Origin: JACNKJ01 sp964344565
Lineage (GTDB): Bacteria; Krumholzibacteriota; Krumholzibacteriia; JACNKJ01
Assembly (NCBI GenBank): GCA_964344565.1
Contig: CAYFNT010000011.1
Coordinates: 32,819-96,818, forward strand
Reading direction: 5' to 3'
DNA: 64,000 nucleotides
The notes under the pieces were generated by a model that was given only the letters and a program-made list of their open reading frames with translations, did not search any database and had not been told where the DNA came from. Shown piece by piece: positions 15,876 to 24,155 of this stretch (its first letter is position 1; each line of letters starts with the position of its first letter). The position numbers were made by a program, and so were the translations under genes.

Positions 15876-17117
15876 CTAGGATGTCTGCTTGGGCCCTCGG
15901 GTCGGCGCGGGCGGTTCGCCGGCGGTCTTGCCCGCGTCGAAATCGAACTCGGGTTCGGCCTCGTCCAGCTGGGGCGGCCCGTCCACGGGCAGCGTGAAGC
16001 TGAACACGCTGCCCTCGCCGACCACGCTTTCCACCCAGATCTCGCCGCCGTGAAGGTTCACGTAGTGGCGCGCCAGGTCGAGTCCGAGGCCGGTGCCGTT
16101 TTCCATGAGGGCCATGGGATTGTCGCTGCGATGGAAGCGCTGGAAGACCTTGTCCAGGTCGCTGGCGCCGATGCCGATGCCCGTGTCGCTCACCTCCACC
16201 AGCACGTTGTCGCCCCGCCGCTGGCAGCTGATCTCCACCTCGCCCCCCGGCTTGTTGTACTTCACGGCATTGGTGAGCAGGTTCCAGATGACCTGCTGGA
16301 TGCGGAAACCGTCCATGCGCAGGGAGGGCAGGGTCTGACGCTCGCGGACGATGAGCTTCACGTCCTTCTTCTGCGCGCGGGCCTGCACCGTGCCGATGGC
16401 CTCAGCGATGACTTCGCTCAGCTCGGTCCGCTGCAGATTGAGGCGATTCTGGCTGTCCTGGTTCGCGGAGAAATCGAGCAGATCCTCGATGAGTTGCTGC
16501 AGCTTGAGGCTCTGATCGTAGACGACCTTCGTGAATTCCTCGCGCACCTCTCCCGGCAGCTGGCTGGTGTTCAGCTGCTCGGAGTAGGCGATGATGGAGG
16601 TCAATGGCGTCTTGAGCTCGTGGCTCACCTTCGCGAGAACGTCCAGCTTCTTCTTGCTCTCTTCGATCATGCGCAGGTTGGAGCGGCGCAGCTCGGTGAG
16701 CAGCTCGTTGCGCTGGCGAAGGTAGATGCCGCTGATGGCGTTCTTGCCCTTGTTGAGAAGTCGGCTCAGGCGATTCAGATTGTCATGGAGCAGTTCGGGA
16801 TCGCTGCGCAGGGCCACCTCGTCCCAGATGAGTTCGCCCATGAGGTCGAGCACCTGCTGCATGGCCTCGATGGGCTCGCCGCCCTTGGCCCCGCGGTCGC
16901 CCGCGAAATCGATGAAGAAGGTGTAGAGGAAGTCGTTCTCGTAGCGCAGAGACTGGAGGATGGGGTCCAGGTAGCTCCAGGCCAGCTTGTCCAGCTCGGC
17001 GCGGTCCAGGTCGTGGAAATGCCCGTGGCCGGATTCGGCCAGGGCCGCGGCCATCTTCGACTGAACGGCGGGAAGAGACTCCTCGAAAATTTCGAGCAGA
17101 GAGGCAGTTTTTGCCAC
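15876..17117 (-). CDS. Soluble sensor histidine kinase
   Basis: A 413-residue cytoplasmic kinase with no membrane helices. An N-terminal helical sensor region (about 1-150), a coiled-coil-like linker, the dimerisation/phospho-acceptor domain with VSHELKTPLTS, and the HATPase domain with NLLTNAVKYN (N box), DTGIGI (G1) and GTGLGL (G2) follow in order. A proline- and acid-rich tail ends the protein. The start is the GTG at 17117, just after AGGAG; more upstream in-frame starts read arginine/proline-rich shadow sequence. The N-terminal region loosely resembles helical RsbR-type sensors, which is uncertain. No response regulator is adjacent, so it is an orphan. Confidence 0.88.
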   Translation of the reverse strand: MAKTASLLEIFEESLPAVQSKMAAALAESGHGHFHDLDRAELDKLAWSYLDPILQSLRYENDFLYTFFIDFAGDRGAKGGEPIEAMQQVLDLMGELIWDEVALRSDPELLHDNLNRLSRLLNKGKNAISGIYLRQRNELLTELRRSNLRMIEESKKKLDVLAKVSHELKTPLTSIIAYSEQLNTSQLPGEVREEFTKVVYDQSLKLQQLIEDLLDFSANQDSQNRLNLQRTELSEVIAEAIGTVQARAQKKDVKLIVRERQTLPSLRMDGFRIQQVIWNLLTNAVKYNKPGGEVEISCQRRGDNVLVEVSDTGIGIGASDLDKVFQRFHRSDNPMALMENGTGLGLDLARHYVNLHGGEIWVESVVGEGSVFSFTLPVDGPPQLDEAEPEFDFDAGKTAGEPPAPTRGPKQTS

Positions 17118-17277
17118 GGTCGCTCCTGCACGGCGGTTAGAATCCCCGAGAACCCTCACCGAGGGTGCCCCATGCTTCCTTTTGATTCCCGATCCTTCCC
17201 GGTGTAATCTCCCATCCGGCGCGGCTCCGGGAGGCGCGCCCATCCGGGAAGGATGAAGCAGAAAGCGAGCAAAAAGC

Positions 17278-17760
17278 ATGTCAGGACTTTCTCACATGGA
17301 TGAGCGTGGTCGAGCCCGCATGGTGGATGTGGGAGGCAAGAAAATCAGCGCCCGCAAGGCAGTCGCCTCCGGTCGCGTGGAACTGGGGGAGGCGGCCTTC
17401 GAGGCCCTTCGGGAGAACCGCGCCGGCAAGGGCGACGCGCTCTCGGTGGCCCAGGTGGCCGGCATTCTCGCCGCGAAGAGGACCGGCGAATTGATCCCGC
17501 TCTGTCATCCACTGCCGCTCACCCATGTGGGCGTGGAGTTCGAACTGCTCGAGGACGATCGTGCCGTGCGAATCGTCGCCTCGGCGGCCTGCGAAGGGGT
17601 CACGGGCGTGGAGATGGAAGCGCTCACGGCGGTGAGTGTGGCCGCGCTCACCCTCTACGACATGCTCAAGGCCCTGGACAAGGGTATCCGCATCGCCGAG
17701 GTGCAGCTGCTCGAGAAGTCCGGTGGCAAGAGCGGACACTGGAAGCGGGAGGGCGCATGA
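17278..17760 (+). CDS. moaC: Cyclic pyranopterin monophosphate synthase
   Basis: Forms cyclic pyranopterin monophosphate, the first stable molybdenum-cofactor intermediate, from the product of MoaA. The 160 residues include MVDVGGKKISARKAVASG, LCHPLPLTHVGVEF, GVTGVEMEALTAVSVAALTLYDM and the C-terminal SGGKSGHW lysine motif, all diagnostic. It overlaps moeA by 4 bp (ATGA). moaA is not in the window, so the pathway is completed elsewhere. Confidence 0.96.
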   Translation: MSGLSHMDERGRARMVDVGGKKISARKAVASGRVELGEAAFEALRENRAGKGDALSVAQVAGILAAKRTGELIPLCHPLPLTHVGVEFELLEDDRAVRIVASAACEGVTGVEMEALTAVSVAALTLYDMLKALDKGIRIAEVQLLEKSGGKSGHWKREGA

Positions 17761-18989
17761 AGGGGCCGTCCAAGGTCTTCGTGAGCGTGGCCGAGGCGCT
17801 TTCGCTCATCGAATCCCGGCTTCCCGCCCCCACGCGGGAGCGGATCGCAGTGCCGGATGCGGCCGGCCGCGTGCTGGCCGAGGAGATCAGCTCGCCGGAG
17901 CCCCTTCCCGCCTTTTCCAACAGCGCCATGGACGGCTACGCCCTTCGGGCCGTCGACGTCGCCGGCGCCCAGCCCGAGACGCCCGTGGACCTGCCCCTCG
18001 CCGGCGAGATCGCCGCGGGAGAAGTGCCGCCGGCGGACTGGCCCGCGGGCACTTGCCTGCGCATCCTCACCGGCGCGCCGGCGCCCGAAGGGGCCGACGG
18101 CGTGGTGCCGGTGGAATCCACCGAGGAGTTGGATGGCGCCATTCGCTTCTACGCCGACCTCGACGCGACGGGCAGCAACATCAGGCCCGCCGGCGAGGAC
18201 GTGAGGGCCGGCGACCGTCTGCTCGCGCCCGGCCATCTGATTCGTCCGGCCGAGATCGCACTTCTCGCAGCTCTGGGAATCCTGGAAATCGAGGTGACGC
18301 GCAAACCCCGCGTGGGTTTTATGGCCACCGGCGACGAGTTGCTGTCCCCGGGCGAAACGCCTCGCCCCGGCGCCATCCGGAACAGCAACACGCCCATGAT
18401 TCTCTCCCTGCTCGCGGATCTCGGACTGGAGGGCGTGGATCTCGGCGTGGCGCCCGACGACGAGGCCGGCCTGCGAACCAAACTGGAACCCGCGCTCGCC
18501 GACTGCGACCTGCTCATCAGTTCCGGGGGCGTTTCGGCGGGCCGATACGATCTGGTGGGGAAGGTGCTCGAGGACCTCGGCGCCGAATGGGTCTTCCACA
18601 AGATCGCCCAGCAGCCGGGCAAGCCCCTGGCCTTCATGACCTGGCGCGGCAAGCCCATTTTCGGACTGCCCGGCAATCCCGTATCGGGATTCTTCACCTT
18701 CTGGTACTACGCTGCGCCCGCAATCCGGAAGATGATGGGCCTGACCGACGCCCATCCGCGGCACGTCATCGCGCGCCTCAAAGGCGAAATCGCCGGAAAG
18801 CCGAAGAAGGCCTTCTTCGGGCGCGCGCAAACGACGTGGGTGGGAGATCACTACGAAACCGAACCGCGGCCGCCCCACGGAAGCCACGTATTGAGCAGCC
18901 TGACCCGGGCCAACAGCTTCATCATTCTGGAACCGGGAACGGGACAGCTTGGCAGCGGCGACCCGATTCGCGTGGCGCTCCTGGACTGA
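17757..18989 (+). CDS. moeA: Molybdopterin molybdenumtransferase
   Basis: Inserts molybdate into adenylated molybdopterin. Domain order over 410 residues is standard: the N-terminal region with FSNSAMDGYALRA, the MogA-like domain with NSNTPMI and ISSGGVSAGRYD, GLPGNPVSGF, and the C-terminal beta domain with GSGDPIRVALLD. It starts in a 4-bp overlap with moaC. The TGA stop (18987-18989) falls inside the first unit of a 7-bp repeat array, so the array reaches the coding sequence. Confidence 0.95.
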   Translation: MKGPSKVFVSVAEALSLIESRLPAPTRERIAVPDAAGRVLAEEISSPEPLPAFSNSAMDGYALRAVDVAGAQPETPVDLPLAGEIAAGEVPPADWPAGTCLRILTGAPAPEGADGVVPVESTEELDGAIRFYADLDATGSNIRPAGEDVRAGDRLLAPGHLIRPAEIALLAALGILEIEVTRKPRVGFMATGDELLSPGETPRPGAIRNSNTPMILSLLADLGLEGVDLGVAPDDEAGLRTKLEPALADCDLLISSGGVSAGRYDLVGKVLEDLGAEWVFHKIAQQPGKPLAFMTWRGKPIFGLPGNPVSGFFTFWYYAAPAIRKMMGLTDAHPRHVIARLKGEIAGKPKKAFFGRAQTTWVGDHYETEPRPPHGSHVLSSLTRANSFIILEPGTGQLGSGDPIRVALLD

Positions 18990-19109
18990 TGCCTGGAGCC
19001 TGGCGACTGGCGACTGTAGACTGGAGACCGGAGACTGGAGCCTGGCGACTGGCGACTGTAGACTGGAGACCGGAGACCGGAGACTGGAGCCTGGAGACTG
19101 TAGACTACT
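18984..19109. repeat. Heptanucleotide tandem array, consensus GACTGGA
   Basis: Eighteen consecutive 7-bp units in perfect register (GACTGGA, GACCGGA, GACTGTA, GACTGGC, GCCTGGA, GCCTGGC and similar). Larger blocks are themselves repeated. The array fills the whole space between the convergent genes moeA and DUF4230, and contains the stop codons of both (TGA at 18987-18989; minus-strand TAG at 19105-19107). Confidence 0.95.
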
Positions 19110-19800
19110 CCTCCAGCTCCCCCAAGGGCACCTCGCTGAGCACCGGCACGGGCTCCTCCGCGTCGAAGTCCACGGCCAGCCTTTCGACGCCGTAACCGCG
19201 GGCGATGAGCTCGAGGGTCTGCCTCGCCGATTCCTCGACCTTGGAGCGCAGGGCCCTGGCCTGATCCACGGCGAGCACGTGCACGTCCTCCTTGGCGCGC
19301 TCCTTCAGCTGGTTCTTCACCTTCACGTCGAAGCGGTCGCCCAGAACCTTGCTCAAGAGCCCGGGCAGCGCCCAGCTGAGCAGTTCGCCCTGCTGTTCGT
19401 CGTAGAAGGACAGGTCGCGCAGGCGGATCTCCGGCTTCACCGGCGGCATGCTGATGCGATGCAGACCCGCCTCCTCGCGTATGCCGAAGGCCGGATCGCG
19501 CAGATCGTATCGGAAGTCCACTTCGAACTCGAAAATCATGACCATCTTCTTGGGGCCGAGCAGCCAGCTCCAGTACTTCTCGCCGGATTCGCCGAAACGA
19601 TGGTCCTCGGCGCTCACGATCTCCTTGGCCAGGATGCGAAACACCGACAGCTCGCCGATGGACTGCATCTGCTTGATCTGCCGACCGATGCTCACGCGGG
19701 CCTCCCGCGGCGTCTTGCCCCGCCGGCTCATCCGCCAGAGGACGCCGAAGGCCGCCGCGACGACGAGCCCGAATATCAGTCCGAATCCAAATCCGCTCAT
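19105..19800 (-). CDS. DUF4230 family membrane-anchored protein
   Basis: 231 residues: an N-terminal membrane helix with a glycine-rich start (SGFGFGLIFGLVVAAAFGVLW), then a soluble domain typical of DUF4230: IKQMQSIGELSVFRILAKEIVSAED near the start and a late helical segment LAVDQARALRSKVEESARQTLEL. The role is unknown. It lies 7 bp after cstA on the same strand, so the two are likely one transcript. Its stop is within the heptanucleotide array. Confidence 0.82.
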   Translation of the reverse strand: MSGFGFGLIFGLVVAAAFGVLWRMSRRGKTPREARVSIGRQIKQMQSIGELSVFRILAKEIVSAEDHRFGESGEKYWSWLLGPKKMVMIFEFEVDFRYDLRDPAFGIREEAGLHRISMPPVKPEIRLRDLSFYDEQQGELLSWALPGLLSKVLGDRFDVKVKNQLKERAKEDVHVLAVDQARALRSKVEESARQTLELIARGYGVERLAVDFDAEEPVPVLSEVPLGELEE

Positions 19801-19807
19801 GGTTCTC

Positions 19808-21535
19808 CTAGGCAGGCTCCGGCATTTCGCCGATCTGCCGCAATTCGCGTTCGGCCCTCAAACGTTTCAGGGAAAGTACGGCCTCGGCGATGAGCCAGAG
19901 GTCGAGCAACAGGATGGCCACACCCGTTCCCACCAGCGGCCAGCTCACGGGATCGCTTCGCAGGAACTGCCAGAGGCTGTAGGGCAGCGCCGCCAGGGTG
20001 ATGGCCATCATGAAGAGCATGGGAAGCAGGAAGTAGAGGATGGGCTTGCCCGCCCGATAGAAGTAGAGGGTCATCACCAGAAAGCCGAGGGCTCCCAGCA
20101 ATTGATTCGTGATGCCGAATAGCGCCCAGAGGGTGATGCCCGCGGGCTTGCCGCCCACCTTGATCAGTGCGAAATAGCCGATGGCCAGCACGGCCAGAAT
20201 GCCCGCGCCGTAGCGATTCCTGGTGATCCACCCCAGAGGCGCGAAGTGGCTGCCCAGTTCCTCGAGATTGTAGCGCAGCAGGCGGGTGCCCGAATCGAGG
20301 GTGGTCATGGCGAAACCCACGGCCACCACGGCAATGAAGATGCCGGCGAGGGCGGGGTCCAGGCCCAACTTGGCCGTGAAGCTGGCGCCGCCCTCCACGA
20401 AGGCCTTGAGCTTGGCGCCCAGGCTGCCCGCCCCGGCCCAGCTTGAGTAGTGCTGATTCCACTGGGCTCTGGTGGCGAAACCGGCCGTGGTGGCCAATAT
20501 GGCGAGCACCGCGAGCAGGCCCTCGGTGAGCATGGCGCCGTAGCTCACGAAGAGCGAGTCTCGCTCGCTGGCCAGCTGCTTGGCCGTGGTGCCGCTGGAC
20601 ACCAGCGAGTGGAATCCGCTGATGGCGCCGCAGGCGATGGTGATGAAGAGGAAGGGAAAGAGCGGCGGCAGATCGGCAGGCGCGCTGTTGAGCGCCGGCG
20701 CGACGATCTCCGGCCGGGTGACCACCAGCCCCGCGTAGAGCAGGCCCATGCCCAGGTAGAGCTGGAAGCTGTTCAGGTAGTCACGCGGCTGAAGCAGAAG
20801 CCAGACCGGCAGCACCGAAGCGATGAGCGCGTAGCCCATGAGGATCCAGACCCAGCGGTCCACGGTGAGTTCCATGCCGAAGAGTGCGGTGACCGGGTGT
20901 CCCGCGCCGTACCAGGTGGCCAAGAGCATGAGCGCTACGCCGATGAGGGTGGCGGGGGTGAGACCCACCCGGAAACGATAGACCAGGCTGCCGATGATCA
21001 TGGCGATGGCGATGAGGCTCCAGACGGGAATCACCGCCTCGGGATAGAAGTTCAGGGGTCCGCTGCGGATGAACAGAAGGCTGATCACGTAGGCGAATGC
21101 GCCCATGGCCAGGGCGATGAGGAAGAAGATCAGCAGCAGAAAGAGCGTGCGTCCGCGAGGACCCAGTAGATCGCCGGTGATGTCGCCGATGGAGCGTCCC
21201 TGGTGTCTGAGCGAGATGTAGAGCGCTGCGAGATCATGCACCGCGCCCATGAAGATGCTTCCGAAAATCACCCAGAGCAGGGCGGGGAGCCATCCCCAGA
21301 TGACCGCGATGGCGGGGCCGAGGATGGGGCCGAGGCCGGCGATGCTCGCGAAGTGGTGCCCGAAGAGCACTGCCTTGTGGCTGGGCACGTAGTCGATGCC
21401 GTCACGCTTCTCCTGGGCGGGCGTGGGTCGATCGGGAATGAACCCCAAGACCTTCGATCCCAGGCGTTTGCCGTAGGTGAAGTAGGCGGCCAGATAGGCG
21501 AAGAAGGCGAGGACGGCGATGAGGAGTGCGGACAT
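19808..21535 (-). CDS. cstA: CstA family carbon-starvation / pyruvate-peptide transporter
   Basis: A 575-residue inner-membrane transporter with many hydrophobic helices. The start YGKRLGSKVLGF..PTPAQEKRDGIDYVPSHKAVLFGHHFASIAGLGPILGPAIA is the CstA signature, and FHSLVSSGTTAKQLASE follows in the middle. Family members import pyruvate or peptides when carbon is limiting. The length is in the shorter CstA range. The ATG at 21535 is the first plausible start. It is cotranscribed with the DUF4230 gene. Confidence 0.94.
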   Translation of the reverse strand: MSALLIAVLAFFAYLAAYFTYGKRLGSKVLGFIPDRPTPAQEKRDGIDYVPSHKAVLFGHHFASIAGLGPILGPAIAVIWGWLPALLWVIFGSIFMGAVHDLAALYISLRHQGRSIGDITGDLLGPRGRTLFLLLIFFLIALAMGAFAYVISLLFIRSGPLNFYPEAVIPVWSLIAIAMIIGSLVYRFRVGLTPATLIGVALMLLATWYGAGHPVTALFGMELTVDRWVWILMGYALIASVLPVWLLLQPRDYLNSFQLYLGMGLLYAGLVVTRPEIVAPALNSAPADLPPLFPFLFITIACGAISGFHSLVSSGTTAKQLASERDSLFVSYGAMLTEGLLAVLAILATTAGFATRAQWNQHYSSWAGAGSLGAKLKAFVEGGASFTAKLGLDPALAGIFIAVVAVGFAMTTLDSGTRLLRYNLEELGSHFAPLGWITRNRYGAGILAVLAIGYFALIKVGGKPAGITLWALFGITNQLLGALGFLVMTLYFYRAGKPILYFLLPMLFMMAITLAALPYSLWQFLRSDPVSWPLVGTGVAILLLDLWLIAEAVLSLKRLRAERELRQIGEMPEPA

Positions 21536-21630
21536 TGACTACCTTCGGCGATGAACTTTGCGATTTCGAAGCATAGTCGCTGGGAAGCCGGCTGTTAAGG
21601 GAGAAAGCCCTTGAGCACGGTATCCGGCGA

Positions 21631-21721
21631 CGGGGTCGGGTAGCGGGGGAGCGGGTCCGCGAATCAAGCGAGAGGGATCACGATTCAAGCGGACGAGTTC
21701 GCGAATCAGGGAGGCGAATCA
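21631..21721. repeat. Degenerate heptanucleotide-phased repeat (GCGAATC type)
   Basis: GCGAATC occurs at 21659 and 21701 and ACGATTC at 21680, exactly 21 bp (3 x 7) apart; the preceding G-rich stretch also parses into 7-mers (CGGGGTC, GGGTAGC, GGGGGAG, CGGGTCC). It looks like an old, eroded version of the sharper arrays elsewhere in the window. Confidence 0.5.
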
Positions 21722-21770
21722 ACGGATCCGGCGGTTGGGCCGGGAAATCGACCGCCGAAGAAGCGAGCAC

Positions 21771-21817
21771 AAAAAAACCTGCAGGAGCTTCGCCGAGACG
21801 AAGACCCCCGCAGGAGG
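21771..21817 (-). terminator. Minus-strand rho-independent terminator
   Basis: Read on the minus strand, CCTGCGGGGGTCTTCG and CGAAGCTCCTGCAGG form an imperfect hairpin followed by seven Ts (plus-strand AAAAAAA at 21771-21777). It ends the ptsN-zinc ribbon operon. Confidence 0.75.
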
Positions 21818-21872
21818 GTGAGAGAAAGTCCAAGTCTAGTCGAAGCCGGAAAGGGCTGTCAAGACCCCCGGC

Positions 21873-22238
21873 TCAGGAACCTCTGGGCCAGTAGAGGATC
21901 CGACCGCAATTCTCGCAATGGAGGATTTTTTCCTGATTCTCGGCGGACGTGTAAGCCGTTGGAATTACGGCGAAACAGCCGAGGCAGATATTCCCGGTCA
22001 CGGGCACCACGGCCCGACCCAGGCGCTTGACCGCGCGTTCGTAGCGGCTGAGCAGCACCTTGTCGATGCCGACGGCCAACTCGTCGCGGGCGGCCTGGAG
22101 ATCCTCCAGTCCCTCCATGGCGAAGCCCATTTCCTCGAGCTTCTTGGCGTGGACCTGATCCTTGGTCTCGCGAATCATGTCGTCGAGATCCTGGAGAGCC
22201 ACCAGGCGCAGAAGGTGTTCGCTCATCGGGGACATCAT
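21873..22238 (-). CDS. C4-type zinc-ribbon protein (short form)
   Basis: 121 residues: a helical, coiled-coil-like first half (LVALQDLDDMIRETKDQVHAKKLEEM) and a C-terminal C4 zinc ribbon with CLGC and CENC pairs, as in the CT398-like zf-RING_7 family of putative nucleic-acid- or chaperone-associated proteins. Relatives are usually about twice as long, with a longer coiled coil, so this is a short form. The ATG overlaps the ptsN stop (ATGA). The function is unknown. Confidence 0.82.
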   Translation of the reverse strand: MMSPMSEHLLRLVALQDLDDMIRETKDQVHAKKLEEMGFAMEGLEDLQAARDELAVGIDKVLLSRYERAVKRLGRAVVPVTGNICLGCFAVIPTAYTSAENQEKILHCENCGRILYWPRGS

Positions 22239-22696
22239 TCTTCCTCCAGGATGGCTTTGAACTCATCGAACTTCTTCAAGGCCATGAGCTTCTCGCGGGA
22301 AGCGTCCTCGCGGATGAGTTCCACCACCTGTCCGAGGGCGGGCAGGTAGCGATTGTCTTTCTCCACGGGTGGGGCGATGAACATGAAGAACAGGTGCACG
22401 GGCTTGCCGTCGATGGCGCCGTAGTCCACGCCCTTCTGCGAGACGGCCAGCAGGGCCATCAGTTTGGGGATGGCCAGCGAGCGGCCGTGGGGAAAGGCCA
22501 CGCCGCTTCCGAGCCCGGTGCTGCCAAGGCTCTCGCGGTTTTTGAGCATTCCCAGGATGACGTCGCGGTCGCGAATGACGCCGGCCTCGACGGCATGATC
22601 GACCATCTCCTGGAGCGCGTCATCGCGATTCTTCGCTTTGAGTTTGGGAATGAAGAGATCGGGACTGAACAGCGAAATGAGTTCTTCGCGTGTCAT
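22235..22696 (-). CDS. ptsN: PTS EIIA(Ntr)-type protein
   Basis: A 153-residue PTS_EIIA type-2 domain with the phospho-accepting His in GVAFPHGRS. The family members receive phosphate from HPr/NPr and regulate transport or metabolism rather than carry sugar. ESLGSTGLGSGVAFPHG and PVEKDNRYLPALGQVVELI are characteristic. GGGAG precedes the ATG at 22696. No HPr, EI or kinase gene lies nearby. It is cotranscribed with the zinc-ribbon gene. Confidence 0.9.
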   Translation of the reverse strand: MTREELISLFSPDLFIPKLKAKNRDDALQEMVDHAVEAGVIRDRDVILGMLKNRESLGSTGLGSGVAFPHGRSLAIPKLMALLAVSQKGVDYGAIDGKPVHLFFMFIAPPVEKDNRYLPALGQVVELIREDASREKLMALKKFDEFKAILEEE

Positions 22697-22854
22697 GGGG
22701 GGGAACTCCCTTGGCTATCGATATCGGTTTGGGTCACCGGCCTCCCTTCCCTGGACGGGAATGGCAAGTCTGTACAGGCTAACAAACAGTCCCCAATCGG
22801 ACAAGCCTCTCCAGAAGACTTTTCCCCTTCGGGCCGCTCTGCTAGGATGCCGCC

Positions 22855-23805
22855 ATGTGCGCCTCCCATCCTGAGTTGACCGGACGCGTGGTCCGGGCCG
22901 AGAGCGGCCGCTTCACCGTGGTGGCCGGGGGGCTCACCGTGCCCTGCCGCCTGAGAGGCCGCCTGAAGAAGGAGAAGCTGGGGCGCAAGCGGAACCTGGT
23001 GGTGGGCGACGAGGTGCGCATCCGCCTGACGGGCCCCGAGGGAGCCCTCGACAGCGAGGGGGTGGTGGAGGAGATCCTGCCGAGGCGCAACATGATCTCG
23101 CGCCTAGCCGCCGGAAAACGCCGTCAGGAGCAGATTCTCATGGCCAATCTGGACCGCATCTTCCTGGTCATGTCCGTCCGCGAGCCCACCTTCGCCGCCA
23201 TACTGCTCGACCGTTTCCTGGCCGCGGTGGAGCATCGGAAGCTCGAGGCCCATATCTGCATGAACAAGTGCGACCTGGATCCGGGCGGCGAGGCGGAAGC
23301 GGCCCTGGAGCCCTACCGCAAGGCCGGCTACGAGTGTCACATTCTTAGTGCGGTGGAGGAGCGTGGCCTCGAAGAGCTCGTCGCGGCCATGAAGGGCAGG
23401 GTGAGCTTCTTCCTGGGACCTTCCGGCGCGGGAAAGAGCACTCTTCTCGCGGCCATCCAACCGGGACTCGAGCTGGCCACCCAGACCGTGAGCCGGGGGT
23501 CGGGCATGGGACGGCACACCACCACGCGCACGGAATTGCACGCCCTTGATTTCGGAGGCTACGTGGCCGATTCGCCGGGAGTTCGGGAATTCGGACTCTG
23601 GGGCGTGGAGGCCAGGGAACTCGCCGCCTGCTTCCCGGAATTCCGAGAGCTTCTCGGCACCTGCCGATTCCCCGACTGCAGCCACTCCCACGAGCCCGAT
23701 TGCGCCGTTCTGGAGGCCTTAGGCGAAGGCCGGCTAGATGCAAGCAGGCATTCGAGTTACCTCAGAATCCTCGAAGAGATCGATGCCGGCGACTTAACTT
23801 TCTGA
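22855..23805 (+). CDS. rsgA: Small ribosomal subunit biogenesis GTPase
   Basis: A circularly permuted GTPase that aids late 30S maturation. Over 316 residues: an N-terminal OB fold (GRVVRAESGRFTVV), G4 NKCDL, then the P-loop GPSGAGKST, the switch segment with RHTTT, G3 DSPGVREFGLW, and a C-terminal zinc-binding region with Cys/His (CRFPDCSHSHEPDC). The permuted G4-G1-G3 order is diagnostic. Divergent from ptsN, with a 158-bp gap between them. Confidence 0.96.
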   Translation: MCASHPELTGRVVRAESGRFTVVAGGLTVPCRLRGRLKKEKLGRKRNLVVGDEVRIRLTGPEGALDSEGVVEEILPRRNMISRLAAGKRRQEQILMANLDRIFLVMSVREPTFAAILLDRFLAAVEHRKLEAHICMNKCDLDPGGEAEAALEPYRKAGYECHILSAVEERGLEELVAAMKGRVSFFLGPSGAGKSTLLAAIQPGLELATQTVSRGSGMGRHTTTRTELHALDFGGYVADSPGVREFGLWGVEARELAACFPEFRELLGTCRFPDCSHSHEPDCAVLEALGEGRLDASRHSSYLRILEEIDAGDLTF

Positions 23806-23815
23806 GGCGGCTGTC

Positions 23816-23844
23816 TTGACCCGCAATTGACTGTCTGATAAGGT
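23816..23844 (+). promoter_or_regulatory. Probable promoter of the cold-shock gene
   Basis: TTGACC (23816-23821), a 17-bp spacer and TAAGGT (23839-23844) lie about 60 bp before the cold-shock start. The -10 matches weakly, but the position fits a structured leader as is common for cold-shock genes. Confidence 0.45.
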
Positions 23845-23903
23845 TGTTAACCGGAAGACCCTGTCTTCCGTGCAGTTTTGTACTTTTTTCAAGGGGGCCT
23901 GTT

Positions 23904-24101
23904 TTGCGAGGCAAAGTAAAGTGGTTCGACGAAGCCAAGGGATATGGTTTCATCGAACAGGAGTCCGGTGAGGACATTTTCGTCCACTTCTCCCAGATCC
24001 AGGGCGAAGGCTTCCGGACTCTCAGTGAGGGCCAGGAGGTCGAATTCGAAGTCAGTCAGGGCCCCAAAGGTCCACTGGCCACAAATGTGACCAAGATGTA
24101 A
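23904..24101 (+). CDS. Cold-shock DNA/RNA-binding protein (CspA family)
   Basis: A single cold-shock domain of 65 residues that binds single-stranded nucleic acid. GKVKWFDEAKGYGFIEQ contains RNP1 and DIFVHFSQI contains RNP2. The start is the TTG at 23904, because AAGGGGG (23891-23897) sits 6 bp upstream and the product then begins MRGKVKWF like all family members; a more upstream in-frame start would add unrelated sequence. A strong terminator follows. Confidence 0.95.
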   Translation: MRGKVKWFDEAKGYGFIEQESGEDIFVHFSQIQGEGFRTLSEGQEVEFEVSQGPKGPLATNVTKM

Positions 24102-24124
24102 GCTCGGCCGAATCAAGTCCTTGA

Positions 24125-24152
24125 CCCCCGCGCTCTGCGGGGGTTCTTTTTT
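24125..24152 (+). terminator. Rho-independent terminator after the cold-shock gene
   Basis: CCCCCGC / GCGGGGG stem with a 5-base loop, then TTCTTTTTT. The T-tract ends 3 bp before the ATG of the next gene. Confidence 0.92.
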
Positions 24153-24155
24153 GGC

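Larger units (their letters stand above)
21536..21872. other. Gene-free stretch upstream of cstA
   Basis: Contains the presumed cstA promoter region (not resolved), a degenerate 7-bp-phased repeat (21631-21721) and the minus-strand terminator of the zinc-ribbon gene (21771-21817). No credible coding sequence was seen. Confidence 0.6.

Noticed and set aside
18984..19109. CRISPR-like array
   Set aside because: Units are 7 bp and contiguous, with no spacers and no cas genes; it is a tandem heptad array.
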